Below, one piece after another: positions 35,622 to 47,353 of a DNA stretch of 64,000 nucleotides. A program made the translations under genes and the position numbers. The DNA is taken from assembly GCF_014522265.1 (NCBI RefSeq), contig NZ_CP017024.1, forward strand, positions 124,001 through 188,000, read 5' to 3'. Position 1 is the first letter of the stretch. Each line of letters opens with the position of its first letter. A model generated the notes under the pieces. That model made no database searches, was not told the DNA's origin, and saw only the letters and a program-made list of their open reading frames with translations. Origin of the DNA: Pseudomonas oryzihabitans (GTDB lineage: Bacteria; Pseudomonadota; Gammaproteobacteria; Pseudomonadales; Pseudomonadaceae).

Positions 35622-36182
35622 CTATTCAGCGGGCGCGACGGGAAAGAAGCTGCCGCGACTCCAGAGGCCGAGCCAGGAGCGGCCCTCATGGGTGCCTTCC
35701 TCGACCCTCTCCATCAGCCGATAGAACACCGCCCGATTGATCCGCGCCTCCAGCCCGCCGCGCACCCGGACATAAGGTGCAGGCTGGTCATCCTGTTCTT
35801 CGAATCGCAGCGGGTGCTGGGCGCCCGCTGCGACTCGATCCCCGACGTTGGTGAGGAAATCCAGGGCCTGCTCCCTGCCGCTGCCGCTCCATTCGACATC
35901 CACGGCCAGAAAGGGCACATCCTCGACCTGGATGCCCACGCACTCCACCGGCGTCACCAGTACATAGCGCTCGGGATCGCGCCTCAGGATGGTGGAGAAC
36001 AGCCGGACCATGGCCGGGCGGGTGATGGGCGTGCCCTGGTGATACCAGGTACCGTCCCGGGCGACGCGCAGGTCGATGTCGCCGCAGAACGGCGGGTGCC
36101 AGAGCTCCACGGGCGGCAGCTTGCCGTCCTCGGCGGCTGGCAGCTGCGCCAGCAGATTCCGCGTCACGTCAACCTGGGTCAC
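35622..36182 (-). CDS. DUF1285 protein
   Basis: This 186-residue soluble protein matches the DUF1285 family, with PVELWHPPFCGDIDLRVARDG, GTPITRPAMVRLFSTIL, VDVEWSG and the C-terminal RINRAVFYRLMERVE. The function is unknown. GTG 36182 is used, with GAGGAG upstream. It lies 11 bases after the end of the DUF4823 gene on the same strand, so the two are probably co-transcribed. Confidence 0.88.
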   Translation of the reverse strand: MTQVDVTRNLLAQLPAAEDGKLPPVELWHPPFCGDIDLRVARDGTWYHQGTPITRPAMVRLFSTILRRDPERYVLVTPVECVGIQVEDVPFLAVDVEWSGSGREQALDFLTNVGDRVAAGAQHPLRFEEQDDQPAPYVRVRGGLEARINRAVFYRLMERVEEGTHEGRSWLGLWSRGSFFPVAPAE

Positions 36183-36193
36183 GCCCTTCTCCT

Positions 36194-36807
36194 CTATCGG
36201 GAGCCCAAACCGAGTAGGCGTTGGGCATATTCATTAAGCGCCGGCCCGAGCAGGTCTTCCGGGCGCTCGTCATAGAACGTCAGGAAGCCGCCACGACTGC
36301 GAATCCGCGCCGTGTCCACCAGACGGAAGGTAGCGGTCTCCACCAGCATCATCTGCACGACGCTGCGATCGCGCCCGACCCTCCCGATGTCGTCCTGATC
36401 TTCCCATTCCTCCCAGGTGCCGATGCGATCGTCCGCGCCGGCGAAGCGGGTATAGAGCACATAGTGAGCACCCAGCTGCCGGGCCTTGGCCATGGCCTCG
36501 TCGAAACCCTCAGGTTTGTCTGCCCGCCTTACCCGCGGGAAGTATTCCACAAAGCCTTTGAAGGCCTCTTCCGCTACCACGTTTGGACGGGCATAGGGAT
36601 GGCCCACCGGCACGAAGGCCCCTGGGCTATGTAGATGTAGGAGTCGGCCTGTAGCCGAAAGTTGTTCAGCCGCTGGGTCCTGCTGTAGTCGAGCAGCCCC
36701 GCGTCGCGCAGGTGGTACTCGACACCGGACGCCATGTCGCTGACGTTCATGCAGCCACCCAGGCAGGCCAGCAGCACGGAAATGAAGAGAAAACGCAGTT
36801 TGACCAT
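36194..36807 (-). pseudogene. DUF4823 lipoprotein, broken by a one-base frameshift
   Basis: The first part starts MVKLRFLFISVLLACLGGC (lipobox LGGC) and continues to NNFRLQADSYIYIAQG. The second part, in another frame, is PVGHPYARPNVVAEEAFKGF to RSRGGFLTFYDERPEDLLGPALNEYAQ. The two join to a normal DUF4823 lipoprotein of about 204 residues if one base is added to the C run at 36619-36622 (AQGAFVPVGHPY). As written, the lipoprotein ends after about 75 residues. The function of DUF4823 is unknown. Confidence 0.85.
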
Positions 36808-36856
36808 GAAGAGCAGACCCCTGTCCGGCGCCAAGTTGTCGTCGATACAGGGGCCT

Positions 36857-36892
36857 TAGCAGCTTTCGCGCCAGTTCGAGGCGCAGCTGCTA
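36857..36892 (-). terminator. Hairpin after moaA
   Basis: TAGCAGCTTTCGCGCC and AGGCGCAGCTGCTA can form a long imperfect stem directly after the moaA stop. There is no T run, so this is a weaker terminator or a processing stem. Confidence 0.5.
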
Positions 36893-36894
36893 GA

Positions 36895-37863
36895 TCAGCC
36901 GCCGATGATCTTCATGACGGTCACGCCCCCCGAGAAGGCCACCTCCTGCTTGTCGCCCAATGCCTTGACCAGCAGCCGCTGCAGCGCTGGCAATGCCAGG
37001 TGACGCGGCTTGTCCAGCAGATCGCCGACATAGTGGCGGTTGCTCGACGACAGGCAGCCATGCAGCCAGCCGGTGGACGACAGGCGCAGTCGCGAGCAGG
37101 TCCGGCAGAAGGGCACGCTTTCGTTGGCGATGACACCGAAGTGGCCGCCCGACTCGACGCGATAGCGCAGCGCCGTGGAATCCACCGGGGCATCGGCCTG
37201 CACATAGGCATGGCGCGAACCTATGATCTCCAGCAATTCGGCCAGGGGTACCAGCTGGTTGTTGAAGGTCGCGGGATTCTTGGCCAGGTGCCCCATGCGC
37301 ATCAGCTCGATGAATCTGAGCTCGAAACCCCGCTCCAGGCAATAGTCCAGCAGCGGCAGCACCTGGTCGAGATTCTGGCCGCGCAGGGGCACCATGTTGA
37401 GCTTGATCTTGAGACCAGCGGCCCGCGCCGCTTCCAGTCCGGCCAGCACCGTGGCCAGATCGCCCCCCCGCGCCAGACGCGGGAAGGCTTCGGCATCGAG
37501 GGTGTCGAGGGAAACGTTGAGGCGACGGATACCGTGGTCGATGAGGAAGTCCAGCTTGCGCGGCAGCAGCTGACCGTTGGTGGTCAGGCTGATGTCCTTG
37601 AGGCCGAGCTGGGAGACACGGGCGAGAAAGGGTTCCAGCCGCGGCGTGACCAGGGGTTCGCCCCCGGTGATGCGCAGCCGTTCGATACCGGCGGCATCGA
37701 TGAGGTATTCCACACCCCGGGCCATGGTTTCGGCACTGAGTTCGTCCTGCGCCGCCACGAGCCGCTTGCCGTCGGGCACGCAGTACGTACAGGCATAGTT
37801 GCAGGCCGCCGTGAGGCTGATCCGCAAGTTGCGAAACGCCCTACCCTGGCGGTCAACGATCAT
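36895..37863 (-). CDS. moaA: GTP 3',8-cyclase MoaA (molybdenum cofactor synthesis)
   Basis: The 322-residue radical-SAM enzyme has the N-terminal cluster CNYACTYC (about residues 21-28), the SAM-binding ITGGEPLVTP and the second cluster CRTCSRLRLSSTGWLHGC near residues 250-267. It ends with the functional GG of VTVMKIIGG. It starts Mo-cofactor synthesis from GTP. ATG 37863 is preferred, with GGAG upstream. The in-frame extension begins with TTG and is unlikely. No other moa gene is near, so this may be one of two MoaA copies, as in P. aeruginosa. Confidence 0.94.
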   Translation of the reverse strand: MIVDRQGRAFRNLRISLTAACNYACTYCVPDGKRLVAAQDELSAETMARGVEYLIDAAGIERLRITGGEPLVTPRLEPFLARVSQLGLKDISLTTNGQLLPRKLDFLIDHGIRRLNVSLDTLDAEAFPRLARGGDLATVLAGLEAARAAGLKIKLNMVPLRGQNLDQVLPLLDYCLERGFELRFIELMRMGHLAKNPATFNNQLVPLAELLEIIGSRHAYVQADAPVDSTALRYRVESGGHFGVIANESVPFCRTCSRLRLSSTGWLHGCLSSSNRHYVGDLLDKPRHLALPALQRLLVKALGDKQEVAFSGGVTVMKIIGG

Positions 37864-37928
37864 CTTGGGGGTACTCCAGTGGGACAAGAGAAAAGGGATG
37901 GCGCGGCATCCCTTGCCTCTATCGGACC

Positions 37929-38570
37929 CTAGGATCGGACAGGCGTTTCGACGTCTCGCTTGCGGCGGTTGCCCATGCGCACGCCGATCTCCATGAGGAA
38001 CTGGAAGAAACCTTCCTGATCCTCCAGCACGTCGCGCCAGAAGGGCGAATGGTAAAGGGCCACGGCCCCGTGCACCAGCGCCCAGGCGGCGCAGTAATGG
38101 AAATAGGGCGGGACGTCCTCGAGCTTGCCTTCGTCGATCCGGCCTTCGATCAGGCTGGTCAGCCGCTGGAAGTTGGAAGTGCGGATGCTGTGCAGCTGCT
38201 CGACCAGTTCGGGCACCTGACGCGTCTTGACCACCTTCTCCTCGAGTCGATCGAACAGGCGGTAGCGCTGCGGATCGCTCATGCGGAATTCGAAATAGGC
38301 GCGGGAGAGCGCTTCGCGGTCACGGGCGACGTTGTCCGACTGGAACAGCTCGGCCAGGTCCCGCTCGTAATCCAGCATCAGGCGCAGATAGATCTCGGCC
38401 TTGGAATTGAAGTGCTTGTAGATGGTGCCTTTGCCGATACCGACCGCCTCGGCGATCATCTCGACGGTGACGCTGTCTTCTCCTTCGGAGAGAAACAGCT
38501 GCAGGGCGGTATCGAGGATTTCCTGTTCGCGGCGACGGAACTCGCGGACTTTGCGGGATTCTTTCTGCAT
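37929..38570 (-). CDS. TetR-family regulator
   Basis: This 213-residue protein has the TetR DNA-binding domain at residues 12-60 (REQEILDTALQLFLSEGEDS, then IAEAVGIGKGTIYKHFNSK) and a helical ligand domain. ATG 38570 is chosen over an upstream in-frame ATG because the family starts shortly before the first helix. It lies between moaA and the divergent class V aminotransferase gene, either of which it could control. The ligand is unknown. Confidence 0.88.
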   Translation of the reverse strand: MQKESRKVREFRRREQEILDTALQLFLSEGEDSVTVEMIAEAVGIGKGTIYKHFNSKAEIYLRLMLDYERDLAELFQSDNVARDREALSRAYFEFRMSDPQRYRLFDRLEEKVVKTRQVPELVEQLHSIRTSNFQRLTSLIEGRIDEGKLEDVPPYFHYCAAWALVHGAVALYHSPFWRDVLEDQEGFFQFLMEIGVRMGNRRKRDVETPVRS

Positions 38571-38741
38571 GGCAGCCCACTTGTTGTTTTGAAAAGGGAT
38601 AGGGCCTTCGAATCGCCAGTCACCCCTCGGCATACCGGCACTTCGTCACACCTTGGGCGAGCTGCACCGAAAGCATCGGTGAACCGCGCGGGCGCGCCCC
38701 TTATTATGCCCCATCACACCCAGATTGTACGGATCGAGTCA

Positions 38742-39872
38742 ATGTCTTCCTGGAAGCACGAATTCCCTCAGGCCTACGCCATGAGATACCTCAACCACGC
38801 GGCCGTGGCCCCGTGGCCCAAGCGCGCTGCGCAGGCCGTCACCGAATTCGCCGCCGAAAACTGCCAATACGGTGCGCGCAACTATCCGACCTGGCTGGTC
38901 ATGGAACAGCGCCTGCGCGATCGCCTGACCCGCCTGCTCAATGCGCCGTCCAGCAGCGACATCGCCCTGGTGAAGAACACCTCGGAAGCGCTCTCCTTCG
39001 TCGCCTTCGGCCTGGATTGGCAGAGCGGCGACCAGGTAGTGATCAGCGACGAGGAGTTCCCCTCCAACCGGGTGGTCTGGGAAGCCCTGGCCCGCTTTGG
39101 CGTCGAGGTGGTGGAAGTCAGCCTGGGTGACACCCCCGAGGTTAATCTGCTAGCGGCCTGCGGCCCGCGCACCCGACTCATGGCCATCAGCGCCGTGCAA
39201 TACGCCAGCGGCCTGCGCCTGGACCTGCCCCAGCTGGGCCAGGGCTGCGACGCCAAGGGCGTGCTGCTGTGCGTCGACGCCATCCAGCAACTGGGCGCCC
39301 TGCCCTTCGATGCCCAGGCCTGCAACTGCGCCTTCGCCATGGCCGACGGTCACAAGTGGATGCTCGGCCCGGAAGGCCTGGGGGTGTTCTATTGCCGCGC
39401 CGATCTGCGCGAGCAGCTGAAGCTGCACGAGTACGGCTGGCACATGCTGGACAACGCCGGCGACTACAGCCAGCGCGAATGGCAACCGGCCAGGACGGCG
39501 ATGCGCTTCGAGTGCGGCAGCCCGAACATGCTCGGTGCGGTGGCCCTGGAGGCGAGTCTGTCGCTGCTGGAGGATGCCGGCATGGAACAGGTGGGCAAGG
39601 ACCTGCTGGCGCGGATCGAGCTGCTCGACAGTCATATCCGCCGCTTACCCGGTGCCGTCCTGCATTCGCCGGGCAACGTCGAGCGGCGCTCGGGCATCCT
39701 CACCTTCTCGCTCGAAGGCTGGGACAACCGCCAACTGTTCGAACGTCTCAAGACCGCCGACGTGGTCTGCGCCCAGCGGGGTCCGGGCATCCGCCTGTCG
39801 CCACACTTCTATACCAGCGAGCACGTCCTGGAACAGACGCTGGATCTGGTCGGGGCGCTGGCGCGCTTCTGA
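38742..39872 (+). CDS. Class V aminotransferase (cysteine-desulfurase-like fold)
   Basis: This 376-residue PLP enzyme has RYLNHAAVAPWPKRA, VKNTSEALSFVAFGL, the cofactor Asp in VDAIQQLGALPFD and the PLP-binding Lys in ADGHKWMLGPEGLG. It also has the C-terminal GIRLSPHFYTSEHVLEQ. This group includes desulfurases and kynureninase-like or isopenicillin-epimerase-like enzymes, so the substrate is uncertain. It stands alone, with its own terminator, divergent from a TetR gene. Confidence 0.86.
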   Translation: MSSWKHEFPQAYAMRYLNHAAVAPWPKRAAQAVTEFAAENCQYGARNYPTWLVMEQRLRDRLTRLLNAPSSSDIALVKNTSEALSFVAFGLDWQSGDQVVISDEEFPSNRVVWEALARFGVEVVEVSLGDTPEVNLLAACGPRTRLMAISAVQYASGLRLDLPQLGQGCDAKGVLLCVDAIQQLGALPFDAQACNCAFAMADGHKWMLGPEGLGVFYCRADLREQLKLHEYGWHMLDNAGDYSQREWQPARTAMRFECGSPNMLGAVALEASLSLLEDAGMEQVGKDLLARIELLDSHIRRLPGAVLHSPGNVERRSGILTFSLEGWDNRQLFERLKTADVVCAQRGPGIRLSPHFYTSEHVLEQTLDLVGALARF

Positions 39873-40050
39873 TGGCCTGAAAGGCCCGGCATAGCCAGTG
39901 TCGGGGCAGCGCTATTCCAAAACTGTTTAAAAAACGTCCAATCCCGACTGGACCTTTCTCCGAGCTGACCAATACTCAAGTGACTGGCCGCGTCGACCCC
40001 CGCGGCGCGGGCCAGGGAGGCGGCTCTCCGTCCAGGCGAACCGCTGGTCC

Positions 40051-40087
40051 GGCCCGGGTATCCCTGGATACCCGGGCCATTTTTTTG
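40051..40087 (+). terminator. Rho-independent terminator of the class V aminotransferase
   Basis: GGCCCGGGTATCC and GGATACCCGGGCC form a near-perfect stem, followed by a T7 run. It lies directly before the converging TatD-family gene. Confidence 0.9.
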
Positions 40088-40088
40088 C

Positions 40089-40871
40089 CTAGAGGGTGGC
40101 GCGGGGAAACAGCCGCCGGAAGTTGGCCGTGGTCTGCTCGGCCAGGGTCTCCAGACTGACGCTTCGCACGTCGGCCAGGCACTGGGCGACCTCGACCACG
40201 AATTGCGGCAGATTGGCCTTGCCGCGGTGGGGCACCGGAGCCAGATAGGGCGAATCGGTTTCTACCAGCAGGCGATCGGCCGGCACCTGGCGCGCGACGT
40301 CGCGCAGGTCGGCGGCATTGCGGAAGGTCAGGATGCCGGAAAAGGAAATGTAGAAGCCCAGGTCCAGCGCCGCCTTGGCCGTCGCCCAATCCTCGGTGAA
40401 GCAGTGCAGCACCCCGGCGCCTGGCAGGTCGGCGGCGCCCAGCATGGCCAGGGTGTCGGCCCGCGCCTCGCGGGTATGGATCACCAGGGGCAGCGCCGTG
40501 CGGCGGGCCGCCTCCAGGTGCAGGGCGAAGGACCGCTGCTGGATCTCGGCGGTGTCCGGCTGATAGTGATAGTCCAGCCCGGTCTCGCCGATGGCGGCGA
40601 CGCGGGGATGGGCCAGCCGCGCGAGCAGCCAGTCGAGATCGATGGCACTGCCCTGGGCCGCATCCAGCGGGTGGATACCCACGGCGCAGTGGACGTCGGC
40701 ATAGCGTTCGGCCAGGGCCTGCACCGTGGGGGCGTTGCCGGCATCGACGCCGATGCAGAGGAACTGGCTGACACCCCGGGCGCGCGCGGCATCCAGCGCT
40801 GCGTCCAGGGAGCCGTCGTGAAGGGAAAGATCGAGTCGATCCAGGTGACAGTGGGAGTCGACGAAGTGCAC
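40089..40871 (-). CDS. TatD-family hydrolase (YcfH type)
   Basis: This 260-residue metal-dependent hydrolase has the N-terminal metal site FVDSHCHLDRL, then GIHPLDA, GETGLDYHYQ, VIHTREAR, LHCFTEDW and the final LLVETDSPYLAPVPHRGK. It is the last gene of the leftward fab/holB unit, after pilZ, matching the holB-pilZ-tatD order of Pseudomonas. DNase activity is known for related proteins. Confidence 0.94.
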   Translation of the reverse strand: MHFVDSHCHLDRLDLSLHDGSLDAALDAARARGVSQFLCIGVDAGNAPTVQALAERYADVHCAVGIHPLDAAQGSAIDLDWLLARLAHPRVAAIGETGLDYHYQPDTAEIQQRSFALHLEAARRTALPLVIHTREARADTLAMLGAADLPGAGVLHCFTEDWATAKAALDLGFYISFSGILTFRNAADLRDVARQVPADRLLVETDSPYLAPVPHRGKANLPQFVVEVAQCLADVRSVSLETLAEQTTANFRRLFPRATL

Positions 40872-40926
40872 GAGAAATAGCCTTGAATCAGCAGCGACGC
40901 CCCGCCCCAGCGGGACGGCGCAGGCA

Positions 40927-41283
40927 TCACATGGTATGGGTGGGACGGTCCGACTTCAGCGAGCCGGCCAGATAGGTTTCGATCTTGTTGCGCGCGGTAT
41001 TGTCGCCTTCGTTGAACTGCACGCCGACCCCGGCGGCTCTATTGCCCTGGGCGCCCTTGGGGGTGATCCAGACCACCTTGCCGGCGACCGGGATCTTGTC
41101 CGGCTCGTCCATCAGGTTGAGCAGCATGAAGACCTCGTCGCCGAGCTTGTAGGTCTTGCCCGTCGGAATGAACAGGCCACCGTTGCGGATGAAGGGCATG
41201 TAGGCGGCATAGAGCACCGACTTGTCCTTGATGGTGAGGGACAGGATGCCATTACGGGGGCCCAGGTTCTGCGGCAAACTCAT
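40927..41283 (-). CDS. pilZ: PilZ, type IV pilus assembly protein
   Basis: This 118-residue PilZ is of the pilus type: MSLPQNLGPRNGILSLTIKD, NGGLFIPT, YKLGDEVFMLLNLM and the final AGVGVQF. It lacks the RxxxR motif needed to bind cyclic di-GMP, as is known for the founding PilZ, which instead works with FimX/PilB. Its place just downstream of holB is the conserved one in Pseudomonas. Confidence 0.95.
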   Translation of the reverse strand: MSLPQNLGPRNGILSLTIKDKSVLYAAYMPFIRNGGLFIPTGKTYKLGDEVFMLLNLMDEPDKIPVAGKVVWITPKGAQGNRAAGVGVQFNEGDNTARNKIETYLAGSLKSDRPTHTM

Positions 41284-41322
41284 GAGATTCTCTCGAGACA
41301 GGCAAGACGAACGCGCGGATCG

Positions 41323-43992
<2,670 letters not shown>

Positions 43993-43995
43993 CGG

Positions 43996-44811
43996 CTATT
44001 CCAGAATCTCGTTTATCGAACCTTGCAGTTTACGGGTCACCGGCCCCACGGACCAGTTCGCGGCTGCGTACCGGCGCACGGGCCAGATACCGTACTGGCT
44101 GTTGCAGAGGAAAACTTCGTCGGCACCGAGCAGTTCGTCCAGCGCCAGCGGCCGGACCTCGCTCGGGATGCCTGCCTGAGCGGCGAGGTCGAGCAACAGA
44201 CCGCGCAATACCCCGGCCACGCCACAGCGATCGAGCGCGGGGGTCTGCAGCCGCCCCGCGCAGACCAGGAACAGGTTGCTGAACACCCCTTCGATCGGCC
44301 GGCCATCCTGATCCAGCATCAGGCCTTCGGCATAGTCGGTGCTGGTCCATTCCCCACGCGCCAGGACCTGTTCGAGTCGATTCAGGTGCTTGAGCCCGGC
44401 CAGCAACGGCTGGGTAGCCAGGCGCGTCGTGCAGGGATGGAGGGCGATACCCTCGGTCGCGTGAGCCGGTGGATAGGCCGGCGTGGGCGAGCCCAGCAGC
44501 AGGCGCCGCACCGCGGGTTCGGCCGGCGGGGCGTAACCGCGTAGGCCATCGCCGCGGGTGAGCAGCAGCTTGGCCACGCCCTCCCCCAGCAGCGCCGCAT
44601 AGGCGCGAATCTCGGCGTCCAGCTGGGCGATGTCGCAGGGAATACGCAGTCGCTGGCAACCGGTGGCCAGCCGCTGCAGATGACGGTCGAGCAGACGCGG
44701 CTGGCCCCGGCGTACGGCGATGGTCTCGAACAGCCCATCGCCATAGGCCAGACCCCGATCGCGTTGCAGACCGGGGTCCAGCGGTTGGCCGTTGAGCCAG
44801 TCCTGGATCAA
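43996..44811 (-). CDS. pabC: Aminodeoxychorismate lyase
   Basis: This 271-residue PLP fold type IV enzyme turns 4-amino-4-deoxychorismate into p-aminobenzoate for folate. Visible motifs are [17 protein letters not shown] near the start, [15 protein letters not shown] and a C-terminal [17 protein letters not shown]. The start is a TTG that overlaps the fabF stop (TTGA), which couples the two genes. The acpP-fabF-pabC-mltG order is classic. Confidence 0.93.
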   Translation of the reverse strand: MIQDWLNGQPLDPGLQRDRGLAYGDGLFETIAVRRGQPRLLDRHLQRLATGCQRLRIPCDIAQLDAEIRAYAALLGEGVAKLLLTRGDGLRGYAPPAEPAVRRLLLGSPTPAYPPAHATEGIALHPCTTRLATQPLLAGLKHLNRLEQVLARGEWTSTDYAEGLMLDQDGRPIEGVFSNLFLVCAGRLQTPALDRCGVAGVLRGLLLDLAAQAGIPSEVRPLALDELLGADEVFLCNSQYGIWPVRRYAAANWSVGPVTRKLQGSINEILE

Positions 44812-46052
44812 GCGTCGAAGCGCCGGAACACCAGACTGCCGTTGGTGCCACCGAAGCCGAACGAATTGGACAGGGCCACTTCGATGGGCCGCTGCCGTGC
44901 CTCGTGGGGCACGAAGTCCAGATCGCAGCCGTCGCTGGGATTGTCCAGATTGATGGTGGGCGGCGCCACCTGGTCGCGCAGGGCGAGCACCGTGAAGATG
45001 GCTTCCACCGCGCCTGCGGCGCCCAGCAGGTGACCGGTCATGGACTTGGTGGAGCTCACACTCAGACGCTTGGCCTGCTCGCCGAACACCTGCTTCAAGG
45101 CCGCCACTTCGGCCAGGTCGCCGGCTGGCGTGGAGGTGCCATGGGCGTTGACGTAGTCGACCGCTTCCGGCGCGATACCGGCATCCTTGAGCGTCGCTCT
45201 CATGCAGCGAGCAGCACCCGCGCCATCTTCCGGCGGGGCGGTCATGTGGAAGGCGTCCGCGCTCATGCCGAAGCCGATCAGCTCGGCATAGATACGGGCG
45301 CCCCGCGCCTTGGCGTGCTCGTAGTCTTCCAGCACCAGGGCGCCGGCACCGTCGGACAGCACGAAGCCATCGCGATCGCGATCCCAGGGACGGCTGGCGC
45401 GGGTCGGATCGTCATTGCGGGTCGACAGGGCACGCGCCGCGCCGAAGCCACCCAGACCCAGACCCGAGGTCGCCATCTCCGAACCGCCGGCGACCATGAC
45501 GTCGGCTTCGCCATAGGCGATGTTGCGCGCCGCCATGCCGATGCAGTGCGTTGCCGTGGTACAGGCAGTGGCGATGGCGTAATTGGGGCCCTGCAGACCC
45601 AAGTGGATCGACAGGAAGCCGGACACCATGTTGATGATGGAGCCCGGTACGAAAAAGGGGGAAATACGGCGGGGACCCTGGGCGAGCAGCGACTGGCAAT
45701 TCGCCTCGATATTGGTCAGTCCACCGATGCCGGAACCCATGGCGACACCCATGCGCTCGCGATTGCCATCGTTGACCTCGAGACCGCTGTCACGCATGGC
45801 CTGGAAGCTGGCGGCGAGACCGTATTGGATGAACAGATCCAGCTTGCGGGCTTCCTTCGCGGACAGGTACTGCTCCACGTCGAATCCCTTGACCGATCCG
45901 CCGATCCGCGTGCTGAAGGCAGAGACGTCCATATGCTCGATCGGCGCGATACCGCTGCGACCGGCCAGGATGCCTTCCCAGCTGCTCGCCACATCGGCGC
46001 CAAGCGGCGATACCATGCCCATACCCGTGATCACGACACGTCTACGCGACAC
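44808..46052 (-). CDS. fabF: Beta-ketoacyl-ACP synthase II
   Basis: This 414-residue condensing enzyme starts [16 protein letters not shown]. The active-site Cys is in [12 protein letters not shown] (about residue 164), with the two histidines in [11 protein letters not shown] and [15 protein letters not shown]. It elongates acyl-ACP with malonyl-ACP, including palmitoleate to vaccenate. GTG 46052 is chosen because GAGGAG lies 6 bases upstream and the protein then begins like P. aeruginosa FabF. An upstream in-frame ATG is unlikely. Confidence 0.96.
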   Translation of the reverse strand: MSRRRVVITGMGMVSPLGADVASSWEGILAGRSGIAPIEHMDVSAFSTRIGGSVKGFDVEQYLSAKEARKLDLFIQYGLAASFQAMRDSGLEVNDGNRERMGVAMGSGIGGLTNIEANCQSLLAQGPRRISPFFVPGSIINMVSGFLSIHLGLQGPNYAIATACTTATHCIGMAARNIAYGEADVMVAGGSEMATSGLGLGGFGAARALSTRNDDPTRASRPWDRDRDGFVLSDGAGALVLEDYEHAKARGARIYAELIGFGMSADAFHMTAPPEDGAGAARCMRATLKDAGIAPEAVDYVNAHGTSTPAGDLAEVAALKQVFGEQAKRLSVSSTKSMTGHLLGAAGAVEAIFTVLALRDQVAPPTINLDNPSDGCDLDFVPHEARQRPIEVALSNSFGFGGTNGSLVFRRFDA

Positions 46053-46130
46053 ACCCAACTCCTCTTGTCCTTCCGGGGCGGCCACCCCTCTTAAAAACAG
46101 CCGATTGCATCGATCTTGACCCTGGACCTA

Positions 46131-46170
46131 AAGAAAAGCCGCACGCCCTACAGGACGTGCGGCTTCTTTT
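46131..46170 (-). terminator. Terminator/attenuator between acpP and fabF
   Basis: AAGAAAAGCCGCACG, an 8-base loop with CCCTACAGGA, and CGTGCGGCTTCTTTT form a hairpin with A- and T-rich flanks. It lies just after acpP and would let acpP be expressed far above fabF. Confidence 0.85.
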
Positions 46171-46189
46171 GTCCGAAACTGGCGACTAC

Positions 46190-46426
46190 TTATTGCTGGT
46201 GAGCAACGATGTAGTCGATAGCTTCCTGGACGGTGGTGATCTTCTCAGCCTGCTCGTCCGGGATTTCGGTCTCGAATTCCTCTTCCAGAGCCATCACCAG
46301 TTCGACGGTGTCAAGGGAGTCGGCGCCCAGATCCTCGACGAAGGAAGCGCTGTTGGTAACTTCCTCTTCCTTCACGCCGAGCTGCTCAGCGACGATCTTC
46401 TTAACGCGTTCTTCGATGGTGCTCAT
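46190..46426 (-). CDS. acpP: Acyl carrier protein
   Basis: This 78-residue acidic helical protein has the 4'-phosphopantetheine attachment serine in [18 protein letters not shown] (residue 37). It carries growing acyl chains for fatty acid and lipid A synthesis. A promoter (46478-46505) sits ahead of it and a terminator follows, so it can be transcribed apart from fabG and fabF. Confidence 0.98.
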   Translation of the reverse strand: MSTIEERVKKIVAEQLGVKEEEVTNSASFVEDLGADSLDTVELVMALEEEFETEIPDEQAEKITTVQEAIDYIVAHQQ

Positions 46427-46477
46427 ACCGTGTTCTCACTCCTAAAGGAAAAATCCGCACAACGGATTGCGCGTAAG

Positions 46478-46505
46478 TGTATAGAAAGGGATTTCCGTAT
46501 TTCAA
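46478..46505 (-). promoter_or_regulatory. acpP promoter
   Basis: On the minus strand, TTGAAA (46505-46500) and TATACA (46483-46478) are separated by 16 bases, about 55 bases ahead of the acpP ATG. A short AATCCG/CGGATT hairpin lies in the leader (46454-46470). Confidence 0.65.
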
Positions 46506-46594
46506 GCTGACGCGACATCAAGACGTATGCGCGGCCATTGCTGGTCCGACAGTTTACCAGCTTAGCGCAATAGCCGCGCGGGGGGTAACGTCGG

Positions 46595-47338
46595 TCAGCT
46601 CATGTACATTCCGCCATTCACGGGGATCGTGGCGCCGGTCACATAGGCCGCGCCCTCGCCCGCCAGGAAGCCGACCACCTTGGCGATCTCGTCGGCCTGA
46701 CCGAGGCGGCCGGCCGGGATCTGGGTCAGCAGCGCGGTGCGCTGGGCTTCGGGCAGCTCACGGGTCATGTCGGTATCGATGAACCCCGGGGCCACGGCAT
46801 TGACGGTGATGTTGCGCGAACCCACCTCGCGGGCCAGCGCCCGGGTAAAGCCCTCGAGGCCGGCCTTGGCGGCGGCATAGTTAGCCTGACCGGCGTTGCC
46901 CATGGCGCCGACCACCGAGCCGATGCTGATGATACGACCCCAGCGACCCTTGGTCATGCCCTTGAGCACGGCCTTGGAGAGACGGAACAGGCTGTTGAGG
47001 TTGGTATCGATCACGTCGAACCACTCATCGTCCTTCATCCGCAGCATCAGGTTGTCGCGGGTGATACCGGCGTTGTTGACCAGGATCGACGGCGCGCCGA
47101 ATTGCGTCTGGACCTGCTCGAGGGCAGCCGCGACGGAGGCGTTGTCGGACACGTTGAGCACCAGACCGGTACCTTCGATGCCATTGGCCTTGAGCGACTC
47201 GGCGATGCGCTGGGCACCCGCCTCGCTGGTCGCGGTGCCGATCACGGTGGCGCCGAGCCGACCCAGTTCCAGGGCGATGGCTTGACCGATACCACGCGTG
47301 GCGCCCGTGACCAGGGCGACCTTACCTTGCAGACTCAT
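46595..47338 (-). CDS. fabG: 3-oxoacyl-ACP reductase
   Basis: This 247-residue SDR enzyme has the NADPH-binding VTGATRGIGQAIA (residues 10-22), NNAGITRDNL, and the catalytic Ser in ISIGSVVGAMGNAGQ with Tyr and Lys in NYAAAKAGLEGF. It ends GGMYMS. It reduces beta-ketoacyl-ACP in each elongation cycle. It is co-directional with fabD, 15 bases apart. Confidence 0.97.
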   Translation of the reverse strand: MSLQGKVALVTGATRGIGQAIALELGRLGATVIGTATSEAGAQRIAESLKANGIEGTGLVLNVSDNASVAAALEQVQTQFGAPSILVNNAGITRDNLMLRMKDDEWFDVIDTNLNSLFRLSKAVLKGMTKGRWGRIISIGSVVGAMGNAGQANYAAAKAGLEGFTRALAREVGSRNITVNAVAPGFIDTDMTRELPEAQRTALLTQIPAGRLGQADEIAKVVGFLAGEGAAYVTGATIPVNGGMYMS

Positions 47339-47353
47339 CTCGTTTTCCTCGAT

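Noticed and set aside
38049-38741. In-frame extension of the class V aminotransferase
   Set aside because: Lies antisense to the TetR gene; the family start is at MSSWKHEFPQAYAMRYLNHA.
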